Shown: positions 1 to 8,611, numbered from the stretch's first letter. The stretch is DNA of 19,074 nt from Gammaproteobacteria bacterium (GCA_015661095.1 JACVQI010000011.1:1-19074); one strand, 5' to 3'. Notes: generated by a model not told the origin, from the letters alone. Numbers and translations: made by a program.

Positions 1-38
1 TACAATGGCTAAACGAAGTGATGCGTATCGTTTGCGAT

Positions 39-70
39 TGATGCGCTTCGCAGGCTCAGCGCATCCTACG
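39..70 (-). repeat. REP-like hairpin next to transposase remnant
   Basis: The arms GATGCGC (40-46) and GCGCATC (59-65) are perfectly complementary around a 12-nt loop. On the minus strand the element begins CGTAGGATGCGC, the form of the common proteobacterial intergenic palindromes that accompany REP-associated transposases. Further along the minus strand, positions 13-1 read TTTAGCCATTGTA, the same 13-mer that adjoins the hairpin at 382-414, so another copy probably starts at or beyond the left window edge. The repeat class is inferred from form; copy number in the genome is not visible here. Confidence 0.6.
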
Positions 71-152
71 CGCTATCCTATTTGCCATGTGTGATGTTCA
101 AGATACAGCCGTCTCGTTGTGCAATGTGAACTTCAGCGACGCCACCGAGCTA

Positions 153-186
153 TCGTAGGGTGTGCACGTCGTTAGTGCACACGCGG
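153..186 (+). repeat. REP-like palindrome, plus orientation
   Basis: This element reads GTAGGG, then the arm GTGTGCAC (160-167), the loop GTCGTTA (168-174), the perfect arm GTGCACAC (175-182) and the tail GCGG. It shares its head, loop pattern (GTYGTTW) and tail with the element at 382-414, which lies in the opposite orientation. The pair encloses the transposase stub at 224-373. This resembles a REP doublet (REPIN/BIME-like arrangement). It is non-coding. Confidence 0.7.
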
Positions 187-223
187 ACAAATTATTCTCA
201 GAATGATTCGATATCTTAAAAGG

Positions 224-373
224 TTACCTCTTGCACACCGACACAATGGTTGTACGCAACCCCTCGCGGATCCGTATCTCGCACAATATCGCTTGGCGCC
301 GATAGCTCACCACTGTAAAAAAATAGGTGCCCCCGGCAGCACGGCTACGGCGATATCGAGATAGTTTTGCCAA
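224..373 (-). pseudogene. N-terminal stub of REP-associated (RAYT, IS200-like) transposase
   Basis: The minus strand encodes about 49 residues containing YRRSRAAGGTYFFTVVSYRR followed by QAILCE and IREGLRTTI. This is the typical opening of RAYT / Y1_Tnp (TnpA_REP) transposases. These are usually about 150-250 residues long and act on REP palindromes through a HUH motif and a catalytic tyrosine. Here the reading frame ends at 224, soon after the first helix, so the HUH motif and tyrosine are both missing and the piece cannot be active. The likely original start is near 373 (TTG preceded by AAAGGGA). An open frame continues upstream to 457 but that part reads through the REP hairpin and is probably not coding. 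Family assignment rests on recalled consensus. Confidence 0.7.
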
Positions 374-381
374 TATTCCCT

Positions 382-414
382 TTCCGCGTGGGCACAAACA
401 ACGTGCCCTCCCTA
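382..414 (-). repeat. REP-like palindrome, minus orientation
   Basis: On the minus strand this reads GTAGGGAG, the arm GGGCAC (408-403), the loop GTTGTTT (402-396), the arm GTGCCC (395-390) and the tail ACGCGG. It lies directly upstream of the transposase stub and is the inverted partner of the element at 153-186. The adjoining 13-mer at 413-425 (plus strand TACAATGGCTAAA) is identical to positions 1-13. Confidence 0.7.
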
Positions 415-499
415 CAATGGCTAAAGAGAAGCAACCAAATAGTGATGAGCCGGTCAAGGTTACGCATTGTTGAATATCTGGAAAGTCATAAATACTGCG

Positions 500-518
500 T
501 TATACGGAATCCGTATAA
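500..518. other. Perfect 19-bp palindrome in gene-free left end
   Basis: The arms TTATACGGA and TCCGTATAA match perfectly around the central A at 509. The palindrome lies 38 bp beyond the stop codon of the minus-strand GGDEF-EAL gene. For minus-strand transcription it would form a stem after the gene, but no run of T follows it, so it is a poor intrinsic terminator. It could be a transcription-factor operator or a degenerate terminator. I do not recognise the motif. Confidence 0.5.
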
Positions 519-556
519 AACTTTATTTTGAGAAATCGAATGCTGTGCCCACTCGT

Positions 557-3500
557 TCAACCCTTTTTTGAAAATTCGATGATATTCGCCGGATTGCCGC
601 GGCTGATTTCGGCGAAGGTCCGTTCGGCGGCGATGAAATTCCCCTGCACGTAATCGAGGCCGATTTTTTGCAGGATGTCCCGGGTTTTTTTATCCTCGAC
701 GGACTCGGCGATAGTCTGCTTGCCCAGGGCCTTGCCGATCTCGTGCATGGATTTGACTATCGCCAGGTTGACCGGATCCGAGGCTATGCCTTTGACGAAA
801 AATCCGTCTATCTTCAGATAGTCAACCTGGAGATTTTTCAGATAGGCATAGGATGACAGGCCGCTGCCGAAGTCATCCAGGGCAAAGTAGCAGCCGCTCT
901 CACGCAGCACATTGATGAAGCGCACGGCCTGGGTCAGGTTGGCGATGGCGACGGTTTCGGTAATTTCGAAACAGATTTTTTCCGGGGCGATGGCCTGGCC
1001 GCCCAGACGTTTGACGATGAATTGCAACAACTCATCGTCGCCCAGGGAATAGCCGGACAGATTCACGAAAAATTGGGGAACATTCCGGTCCTGCTTCTGA
1101 AAAACCGTCAGTAATTCAAATAATTTGTTGATAACCCACTGGTCAATTGTTACCGATAGACCGCAACGCTCGGCCACTGGCATAAAATCCTCGGGTGTCA
1201 GCAAGCCACCGGACTCCGCGTTCATCCGCAGCAGGACTTCAAACCGCGGCTGCTCATCCTTGCGGCTTTGCAATGATTCGATGGACTGGAAATATAACTG
1301 GAACCCATCATGTTCCAGGGCGTATCGGATCTCGTCACGCCTGCGTATCTCGCCATGCTTTTGCGCCAGTTCGACCGCACTCGTTCCAAGTACATGCAGG
1401 CGGTTACGGCCCAGGTCCCTGGCGGTATAGCAGGCGCGATCGGCATCATTCATGACTTCCACCATGCTGCCGGACAGATTATTGATCGGTACCAGCCCGA
1501 TGTTCACTGCCAGCCTGAAATTGTGCTTATCCCAGACAAATTGAAAATCCTCGATGGCCTGCAATATCTTTCCGGCGATGACCTCCGCCCGGGGTAATGG
1601 ACAATGCTCCATCAGGACCACGAATTCATCACCGCCGAGACGGGCGGCGGTATCGCGCTTTCTGATCTTGCCGAGCAGCAGCGCGCCCAGCTGACGCAGT
1701 AATTCGTCACCGGCGACATGACCGCAGCTGTCGTTGATCACCCGGAACTGGTCCAGATCCAGATAACAAAGGGCGTGCTGGGTATTATCCGACCGGGCCG
1801 AGCCCAGCAGTTGCCGCAGCCGTTGTTCAAACTCACCCCGATTGATCAACCCGGTCAGGGAATCGTGGATAGCCCGATAAGCAAGTTCATCCGCTTGCCG
1901 GCGGGTGGCCGTGATGTCGGCGCACACGATGAGTATGTTGAGATCACCTGCGCTATTCCTCAGCACCCGTATACTTTCATTTACCCAAAACACGCTGCCA
2001 TCCTTCGCTACCTTCCTCTGCTCCTGCTTGTATACGGTGTCAGGCCGTTCCAGCCAGGCCCGTAATTGCCGATGTGCGGATTTTTTATCGGTTTCCAGGG
2101 ACAGCTCAAATATGGATCTGCCAACCAGTTCATCGACCCGGTAACCCAACTGCTCCGCCCCATACCGGTTCACCGACAAAATAATTCCGTGTTCATCCAC
2201 CGTAAAAAACATGCTGGGATTAGCATCGTACAACAGCCGATAGTGGTTTTCATTATTGCGGAGCGAGCGGCTGGAACGTTCGTGTTCCGCCCGTGAGTGC
2301 AGGGAAAGTATGCCATAGGCGAGGTCATCTGCCAGACTGGTTAGTAACTGGATTTCCTCCGCATCGAAGGCATCTGGTTCTGCAGCATAAATCATGAGCG
2401 CGCCGAAGGCCTGGCTACCGACTTTGAGGGGTAAAGCGATCTCGGAGCGGTAGCCTCGGACCAGAGCGGCATTCCGGAGCGATCCATAAACATTATCATC
2501 GGTAAGATTGTTAACAACGGCAAGTTTACCGCTGGCGATGGCATCACTGACGGGATCGAAGGTTTTGCTGTCCTTATTCCAGCTGAAATAATTATCCAGA
2601 TATCCGGCTTCGTGTCCGGCCCTGGACACCGGATAAACAGTTTTTGCGATATCGGACTGGGCATAACCTACCCAGGCAAAGCGATACCCGCCGGTCTCGA
2701 TGATGGTATTACAGACCGCTTCGATCATTTCCTGGCCGCTGGCGGCGTGGACGATGGTATGGATACATTGGTTCAGTACACGCAAGGCACGGTTGGATCG
2801 GGACAAGGCGATCTCGGCCGTTTTCCGTTCGGTGATATCCAGCAGCGTACCCACCATGCGGATGGGATCCCCGTCGCTGTTTCGTATCAATTCGGCTTGA
2901 GTATGCGCATAGCGGACTGTCCCGTCGCGACGCAGTATCCGGTATTCCATGTTGAACGTGGTGTCACTACTGATCATTTCCTCCCTGCCCTGGATAAATC
3001 GCTGCTGATCATCCGGATGTATCAGGTTTAGAAAAGAGACCCTGTCATTATTGAAGCCCTGCCTGTCTATCGAGCAGATCGTATAGATTTCATCGGAGAT
3101 AAACAGTTTGTCGGAAACCAGATCCGTTTCCCAAAAGCCCAGATGGGCGATATGTTGTGCCTTGCGCAGACTTGCCTCGCTGTCACGCAGTTCCAGCTCG
3201 GACTGTTTACGTTTGGTGATATCCTGAAAAAATGCCACCAGATAATCGATGGAACCATCATCCTTACGGACACATTCCGTCGATAAGGAAACGGTAATGA
3301 TATTACCATCCTGCCTGAGGCAACGTAGCTCGCCGGAATAGCCGTCGATTCCGCGGGTGATAATGCTGTTAAATAAACTGGCTGATTCGGCAACATCCTC
3401 AGGACATATTAAATCATTGATGCTCATGCCGAGTAACTGCGTTTGTGGGTAGGCAAAAATATCGCTGACGGTGTCATTGACCTGGATAAACCTGTTGTCC

Positions 3501-4849
3501 GGACTGACTATCGCCATCCCGACGAACCCGGCGTTGAAATAACTGCGCAACAGACGCTCGCTGCGTTTCAGGGCGTTCGTGGTTTCAATGCGCTCGGTAA
3601 TGTCCCGGTAGATCACAAGGACATGCTTCACTCCACCGATATCAATGATTTCGGCGGATACCAGGCAACTTACGGTCGCTCCAGCGGAATTGCGCAGCCC
3701 GACCTCCAGATCATGGACCATGCCGTGTTCCCGTAATGCACCGGTGAACACCTGCTCCTGTTCAGGTTGATCCCAGAGGCTTAAGCTGCCGATATTATTA
3801 CCGACGACCTCATGTCTGCGGTACCCGAACAATTGCAGAAATCTCTGGTTAATATCGATATATTTTCCATCGATCATGGAAACCATGGCAATCGCATCCG
3901 GACTGGACCGGAATGCCGTGGCAAACTTTTCTTCGGATAATTGCAAGGCATGCCGCGAGGTTTCCCGCTTGCTTACATGGCTTAATTGCACACCGATATG
4001 CGACATCACCTCGAGGAATTCAAAATCTGATTCCGTCACATCCCGACTGAAGAACTCCAGTACAGCTACGAGTTCGTTGTTGCTGAATACCGGGAACGCA
4101 AACCCGGCTTGCAAGCCGAGATTCACCAGATATTTTGCATTTGGAAAATTTTCCACGTGGTTAAAATCACTGATCCATACCGGTGTGTGTGTGCGCATGA
4201 CCCGCCCCGGCAGACCCGCACTGACACTGTATTTGATGGAATTACTGGCGGTGCGAATTTCGGCATACTCCGGTTGTTCCGGGCACCGGAATTTCCTGAT
4301 AACAAATTTTTTATTTTTGTCATCCGCCAGATAGGCGTGCCCAACGGGCCAGCCGGTATACTCGCAGACCTGATCCAGGCAGATACGCAAGGCTTCATCC
4401 AATGTCGCCGCCTCATTAGTTTCCAGGGCGATGCGTCCGAGCAAACGGGTAAGTGCCGATTGTTTCTGTAGCGACAGACTTGCCTGTTTACGCTCACTGA
4501 TATCCTGTAATTGCAATAAGCAACCAGGCGGCCTGCCGGCATTGTCCCCGACCAGGTACAGCGACAATTCACACCAGAGGAAACCTCCTGTATGACGTTG
4601 AAATTGCATTTCAGCCCGATAATCACTCCGGTCGCCGGAGAACAGCCCGGCAATAGCGGAATGGATCTCACCGACATCCGGTTCCCGGCAGAACTTCGAG
4701 ATATTGGCTCCAATAACATCGCCCACATCATATGCCAGCATCGCACTGACGGCGGGATTTACCTGCAACACCTCGCCTGCCCTGTCTACCAGCAACATGC
4801 AGAAAGGTGAGGATTCGAAAACAGTCAATATGCGAAAAAGTCTTTTCAT
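557..4849 (-). CDS. Multi-sensor PAS/GAF diguanylate cyclase/phosphodiesterase (GGDEF-EAL)
   Basis: This 1430-residue protein shows no signal peptide or membrane segment, so it is probably a cytosolic sensor. Approximate domain order is PAS (5-118), GAF (135-295), PAS (305-425), PAS (430-550), PAS_3-like (560-678, with HPDD at 611-614), GAF (690-850), PAS (865-985), GGDEF (990-1155) and EAL (1170-1420). The cyclase site GGDEF is intact (1072-1076), and an RxxD inhibitory site (RKRD, 1063-1066) sits exactly five residues before it. In the EAL domain the signature is EVL (1204-1206), a common tolerated variant. FEITET (1294-1299), DDFGSG (1325-1330), LKIDG (1345-1349) and AESVE (1381-1385) are present. 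Both activities are therefore plausible; direction cannot be predicted. ATG at 4849 is the only start before an upstream in-frame stop at 4883-4885, although no clear Shine-Dalgarno precedes it. The gene is divergent from the histidine kinase gene. Confidence 0.95.
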   Translation of the reverse strand: MKRLFRILTVFESSPFCMLLVDRAGEVLQVNPAVSAMLAYDVGDVIGANISKFCREPDVGEIHSAIAGLFSGDRSDYRAEMQFQRHTGGFLWCELSLYLVGDNAGRPPGCLLQLQDISERKQASLSLQKQSALTRLLGRIALETNEAATLDEALRICLDQVCEYTGWPVGHAYLADDKNKKFVIRKFRCPEQPEYAEIRTASNSIKYSVSAGLPGRVMRTHTPVWISDFNHVENFPNAKYLVNLGLQAGFAFPVFSNNELVAVLEFFSRDVTESDFEFLEVMSHIGVQLSHVSKRETSRHALQLSEEKFATAFRSSPDAIAMVSMIDGKYIDINQRFLQLFGYRRHEVVGNNIGSLSLWDQPEQEQVFTGALREHGMVHDLEVGLRNSAGATVSCLVSAEIIDIGGVKHVLVIYRDITERIETTNALKRSERLLRSYFNAGFVGMAIVSPDNRFIQVNDTVSDIFAYPQTQLLGMSINDLICPEDVAESASLFNSIITRGIDGYSGELRCLRQDGNIITVSLSTECVRKDDGSIDYLVAFFQDITKRKQSELELRDSEASLRKAQHIAHLGFWETDLVSDKLFISDEIYTICSIDRQGFNNDRVSFLNLIHPDDQQRFIQGREEMISSDTTFNMEYRILRRDGTVRYAHTQAELIRNSDGDPIRMVGTLLDITERKTAEIALSRSNRALRVLNQCIHTIVHAASGQEMIEAVCNTIIETGGYRFAWVGYAQSDIAKTVYPVSRAGHEAGYLDNYFSWNKDSKTFDPVSDAIASGKLAVVNNLTDDNVYGSLRNAALVRGYRSEIALPLKVGSQAFGALMIYAAEPDAFDAEEIQLLTSLADDLAYGILSLHSRAEHERSSRSLRNNENHYRLLYDANPSMFFTVDEHGIILSVNRYGAEQLGYRVDELVGRSIFELSLETDKKSAHRQLRAWLERPDTVYKQEQRKVAKDGSVFWVNESIRVLRNSAGDLNILIVCADITATRRQADELAYRAIHDSLTGLINRGEFEQRLRQLLGSARSDNTQHALCYLDLDQFRVINDSCGHVAGDELLRQLGALLLGKIRKRDTAARLGGDEFVVLMEHCPLPRAEVIAGKILQAIEDFQFVWDKHNFRLAVNIGLVPINNLSGSMVEVMNDADRACYTARDLGRNRLHVLGTSAVELAQKHGEIRRRDEIRYALEHDGFQLYFQSIESLQSRKDEQPRFEVLLRMNAESGGLLTPEDFMPVAERCGLSVTIDQWVINKLFELLTVFQKQDRNVPQFFVNLSGYSLGDDELLQFIVKRLGGQAIAPEKICFEITETVAIANLTQAVRFINVLRESGCYFALDDFGSGLSSYAYLKNLQVDYLKIDGFFVKGIASDPVNLAIVKSMHEIGKALGKQTIAESVEDKKTRDILQKIGLDYVQGNFIAAERTFAEISRGNPANIIEFSKKG

Positions 4850-5011
4850 TATCCAGTATGCTTGAAACGGGGCAAAGAACCGTTAGTAATTAAAAATTCC
4901 TTCTCTCAATATATTAGTTGACCCGCGTCACCGGTACAGTATTTCTTATAGTCGTAACTATGAGGTAAATAATTGCCCGGTACGTTAAATTTCGCGCCGG
5001 AACCAGTGGCG

Positions 5012-5037
5012 GATGATACATTATTCGTAATATCATC
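5012..5037 (+). promoter_or_regulatory. Hairpin with TTCG loop in kinase leader
   Basis: GATGATA (5012-5018) pairs with TATCATC (5031-5037). Inside, TTA and TAA close a TTCG tetraloop, leaving a two-base CA bulge on the left arm. It lies 42 bp before the kinase ATG in the 230-bp divergent spacer (4850-5079). No T-tract follows, so it is not a normal terminator. It could be an mRNA leader structure or a dyad binding site; its function is inferred only. The rest of the spacer is AT-rich, and I found no convincing paired -35/-10 boxes in it. Confidence 0.4.
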
Positions 5038-5079
5038 GACATGGCGAAATTCTTATTTTAGACACTGCAATCTTACAAC

Positions 5080-7803
5080 ATGGACAAATCGGACCTCATT
5101 CTGCAAGATCGGTTGACGACTATTCATGAGGATTTCATACAACATCTGGATGACAAGATCGACGCCATCAGGGACGTCTGGCGCACTGCCAGGTCCGGAC
5201 GTTGCGATTCCGCCGCAATCCGGCAGTTACAAGACCTGGCACTGCAACTGGAAATCCAGAGCCTGCCATTCAACCTGTTTATGATTGCGGACAAAGCCCA
5301 TAAACTTGGTAATTTCCTGGCCTTCATCAGTCACGAAAAAAAATTACTTACCCATCTCCACAAACAGCAGACGGACCTCCTGATTAAATCCCTGGAAACC
5401 ACGGTATCAAGCAGTGCCAATCTCTCCAACCAGCGGCCTCGAGCCCGACGCTGGGAGCCAACAACCATAACACCAGAGCTAGGTGATAAAGTTCCCCGAA
5501 TTTTCATCCTCGACACCAGCAATTCGTGGGCTGAGCCACTGACTGAACAATTGCAGTTACGCTACCGGCCTCAGGTATTCTCCAGTTATCACAACCTTGT
5601 TCAGGCGGCCAGTGAAAACCTTCCCAAACTCATCATAACGGACACCCCATTGCTTGATAACAAGATCCTGCAGTCCCGGCAAGTGGAAACTGAGGGTCAT
5701 TTTCATAGCGCTAACGTACCTATAATCTTCGTAGCCCGGGATAATAACCTGGAAACGCGATTACTCGCGGTTAGATCCGGCGCCACCGATTTTTACACCC
5801 TGCCGCTGGTGGTGGACAAAATCGCGGATAAAGTTGAAGAGTTAACGAGCGGTGTGCCAAAAGATCCATTTCGCATCATGATTATCGACAATGATGAGCC
5901 GATGGTGAAATTTTATGCCATGGTCCTGGGCCAGGAGGGTATGCATATCACTATAGTCGACAAGCCGGACAGAACCCTGGAAATGCTCGCTGCCAGCAGG
6001 CCGGAGTTGATATTAATGAATCTGGTCATGCCATTATTAACCGGTCTTGAACTGACCAGAATCATCAGGCAGGAGGAGAACTTCGCAGGTATCGCGATTA
6101 TCTTCTTATCAACCGACGCAAACTACACGAAACACCTGAATGCAATAACTTCAGGTGGTGATGATTTTATTACTATACCGGTTGAACCGGATTATCTCGT
6201 TGCGACGATCAGTTCACGCGTGTCCCGGGCCCGGACGCTGAACTCGATCAACCGGGACCTGTTCAAGGCACTGCGGGAACTGGAGAATCAGCAGTTCGCG
6301 CTGGATCAACACGCCATCGTCAGCATCACGAATATCAATGGCACTATAATTTATGTTAATAATAAATTATGTGAAATCAGCGGCTACACCAGAGCCGAAC
6401 TGATCGGCAAGGACCACAGTATTTTAAATTCCGGTTTCCACGATCGGGAGTTTTTTCAGGAGCTGTGGACAACCATCAAGCAGGGCAAGGTCTGGCAGGG
6501 TGAAATCTGCAATCGGAAAAAGAATGGTGATGTGTATTGGGTTACCATGACCATCGTACCCTTTATTGACGAGCAATCCCGTCCCTACCAGTACGTTTCG
6601 ATTAACAGCGATATCACGGCCAGGAAGTTCATCGAGCGGGATTTGCTGGCGGCAAGAGATCTGGCCATCAATGCCAGTCAGGCAAAGTCCGATTTCCTGT
6701 CGAAAATAAGTCATGAACTGCGCACGCCGTTGAATGCCGTGCTGGGCTTTTCGCAATTACTGGAATCCTCCAGGGAACGGAACCTGACTGAGATGCAATT
6801 GCAGTATATCTCTGAAATACATAATGCAGGGAATCATTTACTGCACCTTATCAATGAAGTCCTCGACCTGTCCCGCATTGAGGCAAATCAGTTACATACG
6901 GAAAGTATCAATATTCAATTAGCGCCATTCCTTAATGAATGCATTGCCTTGATCCTGCCGATCGCCAAACAAAAATTTATAGAGATATTCACTCCGTACC
7001 GTAACAACGAGGACCTTTTCGTCCTCGCCGACCCATTGCGTTTGAAACAGGTGATGGTGAATCTTCTCACCAATGCTGTGAAATATAATAAATTGTCAGG
7101 TACGATAAAAATCTATTCCCGCGAACAGGATTCGGGCCTTATTGTGATTGAAGTTACTGACAGCGGCGACGGCATTAGCGATGAGCATCTCGAAACAATA
7201 TTCCAGCCGTTTACCCGGCTACCGCAACACAGGAAGGAAGAAGGAGTGGGTATCGGTCTCGCCCTGTCCAAACGACTGACGGAGTTGATGGGCGGCAGAA
7301 TCGGCGTGCGCAGCAGCATCGGCAAGGAAACTACTTTCTGGATCGAAATTCCCGGCACCGAGCCGGAAATCAGCGCCATTGCCAGGCAGCCGGATGTCAC
7401 AGTTTCATCTGAAATTTCAGCTCCGGTGCTGAACACGCCGGCGACAGTGCTGTATATCGAGGACAATGACACCAACCTATTACTGGTCAGGGAATTACTG
7501 ATGGAACGCCCGAATATCCAGCTCCTGCATGCCTATACGGTGAAGTCCGGTATTGAATCAGCGCTCACGCATCACCCGCATATCATCCTGATGGATCTGG
7601 ACCTACCTGAGATAAGCGGATTCGAGGGAATCAGACTACTGAAAAACTATCCCGACCTGGCAGCCATTCCAGTTATCGCCGTCAGCGCCTACGTCGATCA
7701 GGAGAACATGCGCAGGGCATTGCAGCTCGGCTTCGCGGAATATATTACAAAACCCATGGATATTAATAATTTTCTCGCAAAGATCGACGAATATAGCAAA
7801 TAA
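5080..7803 (+). CDS. Soluble hybrid histidine kinase with two degenerate N-terminal receivers
   Basis: This 907-residue protein lacks membrane segments. Residues 1-110 are predicted helical, with an Hpt-like AHKLGNFL motif (H74). A receiver-like domain (140-256) keeps D145 and D188 but has Leu (L241) where the conserved Lys should be. A second receiver (264-386) has Asn (N314) at the phospho-acceptor position and Ile (I366) at the Lys position. A PAS domain (400-515) follows. The HisKA domain carries SHELRTP with H545. The HATPase has its N box (N661/N665), a DSGDGIS G1 box and a GVGIGLALSK G2 box. The C-terminal receiver (788-905) is canonical, with E794/D795, D839 and K891. The expected path is H545 to D839, then an unidentified Hpt or regulator. 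An in-frame stop (5059-5061) excludes a longer product; no good Shine-Dalgarno is visible. The OmpR-type regulator gene follows after 92 bp on the same strand and may be its partner. Confidence 0.95.
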   Translation: MDKSDLILQDRLTTIHEDFIQHLDDKIDAIRDVWRTARSGRCDSAAIRQLQDLALQLEIQSLPFNLFMIADKAHKLGNFLAFISHEKKLLTHLHKQQTDLLIKSLETTVSSSANLSNQRPRARRWEPTTITPELGDKVPRIFILDTSNSWAEPLTEQLQLRYRPQVFSSYHNLVQAASENLPKLIITDTPLLDNKILQSRQVETEGHFHSANVPIIFVARDNNLETRLLAVRSGATDFYTLPLVVDKIADKVEELTSGVPKDPFRIMIIDNDEPMVKFYAMVLGQEGMHITIVDKPDRTLEMLAASRPELILMNLVMPLLTGLELTRIIRQEENFAGIAIIFLSTDANYTKHLNAITSGGDDFITIPVEPDYLVATISSRVSRARTLNSINRDLFKALRELENQQFALDQHAIVSITNINGTIIYVNNKLCEISGYTRAELIGKDHSILNSGFHDREFFQELWTTIKQGKVWQGEICNRKKNGDVYWVTMTIVPFIDEQSRPYQYVSINSDITARKFIERDLLAARDLAINASQAKSDFLSKISHELRTPLNAVLGFSQLLESSRERNLTEMQLQYISEIHNAGNHLLHLINEVLDLSRIEANQLHTESINIQLAPFLNECIALILPIAKQKFIEIFTPYRNNEDLFVLADPLRLKQVMVNLLTNAVKYNKLSGTIKIYSREQDSGLIVIEVTDSGDGISDEHLETIFQPFTRLPQHRKEEGVGIGLALSKRLTELMGGRIGVRSSIGKETTFWIEIPGTEPEISAIARQPDVTVSSEISAPVLNTPATVLYIEDNDTNLLLVRELLMERPNIQLLHAYTVKSGIESALTHHPHIILMDLDLPEISGFEGIRLLKNYPDLAAIPVIAVSAYVDQENMRRALQLGFAEYITKPMDINNFLAKIDEYSK

Positions 7804-7884
7804 CAAAGACGAGACTGGCCCGTTATGCTATATGCTTGTCATATTAAAATGAAATATTACCAATTCATTAATTTTTTTTCCCGC

Positions 7885-7898
7885 AGGGGTTAATATTG
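7885..7898 (+). promoter_or_regulatory. Ribosome binding site selecting a TTG start
   Basis: AGGGG (7885-7889) lies six bases before TTG at 7896-7898. The first ATG in the frame (7908) would be 18 bases from it, which is too far. The Shine-Dalgarno therefore favours the TTG start of the response regulator. Confidence 0.6.
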
Positions 7899-8603
7899 AG
7901 TCAGAATATGGATATCGCATTATTGGAAGACAATCCGGCTGACGCCAGACTTATAAAACAGTACATTGAAACGTCCGGACACGCATGTACTGTCTTTGTG
8001 ACCGGTCAATCCTTAATCAATGAGTTCCACAATCGTGTATTTGATTTACTCATTATTGATTGGGAGTTACCGGACATCAGTGGTGACAAGGTATTGCGCT
8101 GGGCTCGCGACAGCATCGGCCATGACTTGCCGATTATCTTCATCACCGGCCGTGATTCCACGCAGGATATAGTCGCAATGCTGGATGCCGGCGCGGATGA
8201 TTATATGACCAAGCCGGTACAGCTGGAGGAAATGCTGGCGCGCATCACTGCCCTGGTCCGTCGCGCACGTCAGCATGAAAAAATCAACAATACTACTTAT
8301 ATTGAACCGTACTCTCTGGATTTCAACTGCCACCGAATCACCAAGTCCGGCGTTGAAATCGCGCTGACACCGAAAGAATTCGAACTGGCCAGGTACCTGC
8401 TGCAAAATATCGGTGATTTGCTTTCGCGCACCAAACTGTTAGAGGAAATCTGGGGGTATGGACCGGAAATTCACACGCGTACGATTGATATTCATATCAG
8501 CCGCATCAGAAAAAAGCTTGAGTTAACCGAGGAGCACGGCTGGAAACTGACCTCAATCTATCACAAAGGATACCGGCTTGAGCGTATTGCCAGGCTGGAG
8601 TAA
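7896..8603 (+). CDS. OmpR/PhoB-family two-component response regulator
   Basis: This 235-residue DNA-binding regulator has an N-terminal receiver (residues 5-120) with the acidic pair E11/D12, phospho-acceptor D55 in LLIIDWELPD, T84 and K106 in DYMTKPV. A winged-helix trans_reg_C domain follows (about 130-232), including LTPKEFELARYLL, RTIDIHISRIRKKL and the wing YHKGYRL. All receiver residues needed for phosphotransfer are present. The start is a TTG supported by the AGGGG upstream; an ATG start would remove only four residues. The gene is 92 bp downstream of the hybrid kinase and co-oriented, suggesting a functional pair, although hybrid kinases usually need a phosphotransfer protein in between. 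Its target promoters are unknown; the divergent 4850-5079 spacer is an obvious candidate. Confidence 0.93.
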   Translation: MSQNMDIALLEDNPADARLIKQYIETSGHACTVFVTGQSLINEFHNRVFDLLIIDWELPDISGDKVLRWARDSIGHDLPIIFITGRDSTQDIVAMLDAGADDYMTKPVQLEEMLARITALVRRARQHEKINNTTYIEPYSLDFNCHRITKSGVEIALTPKEFELARYLLQNIGDLLSRTKLLEEIWGYGPEIHTRTIDIHISRIRKKLELTEEHGWKLTSIYHKGYRLERIARLE

Positions 8604-8611
8604 CTGCTGCT

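Noticed and set aside
4123..4746. Long minus-strand open frame within the GGDEF-EAL gene
   Set aside because: It overlaps the PAS/GAF region in another frame and has a composition without recognisable domains; the GGDEF-EAL frame has clear motifs throughout.
4918..4923. TTGACC as a -35 box for the kinase gene
   Set aside because: No acceptable -10 lies 16-18 bp downstream; the best candidate, TATAGT, is 23 bp away.
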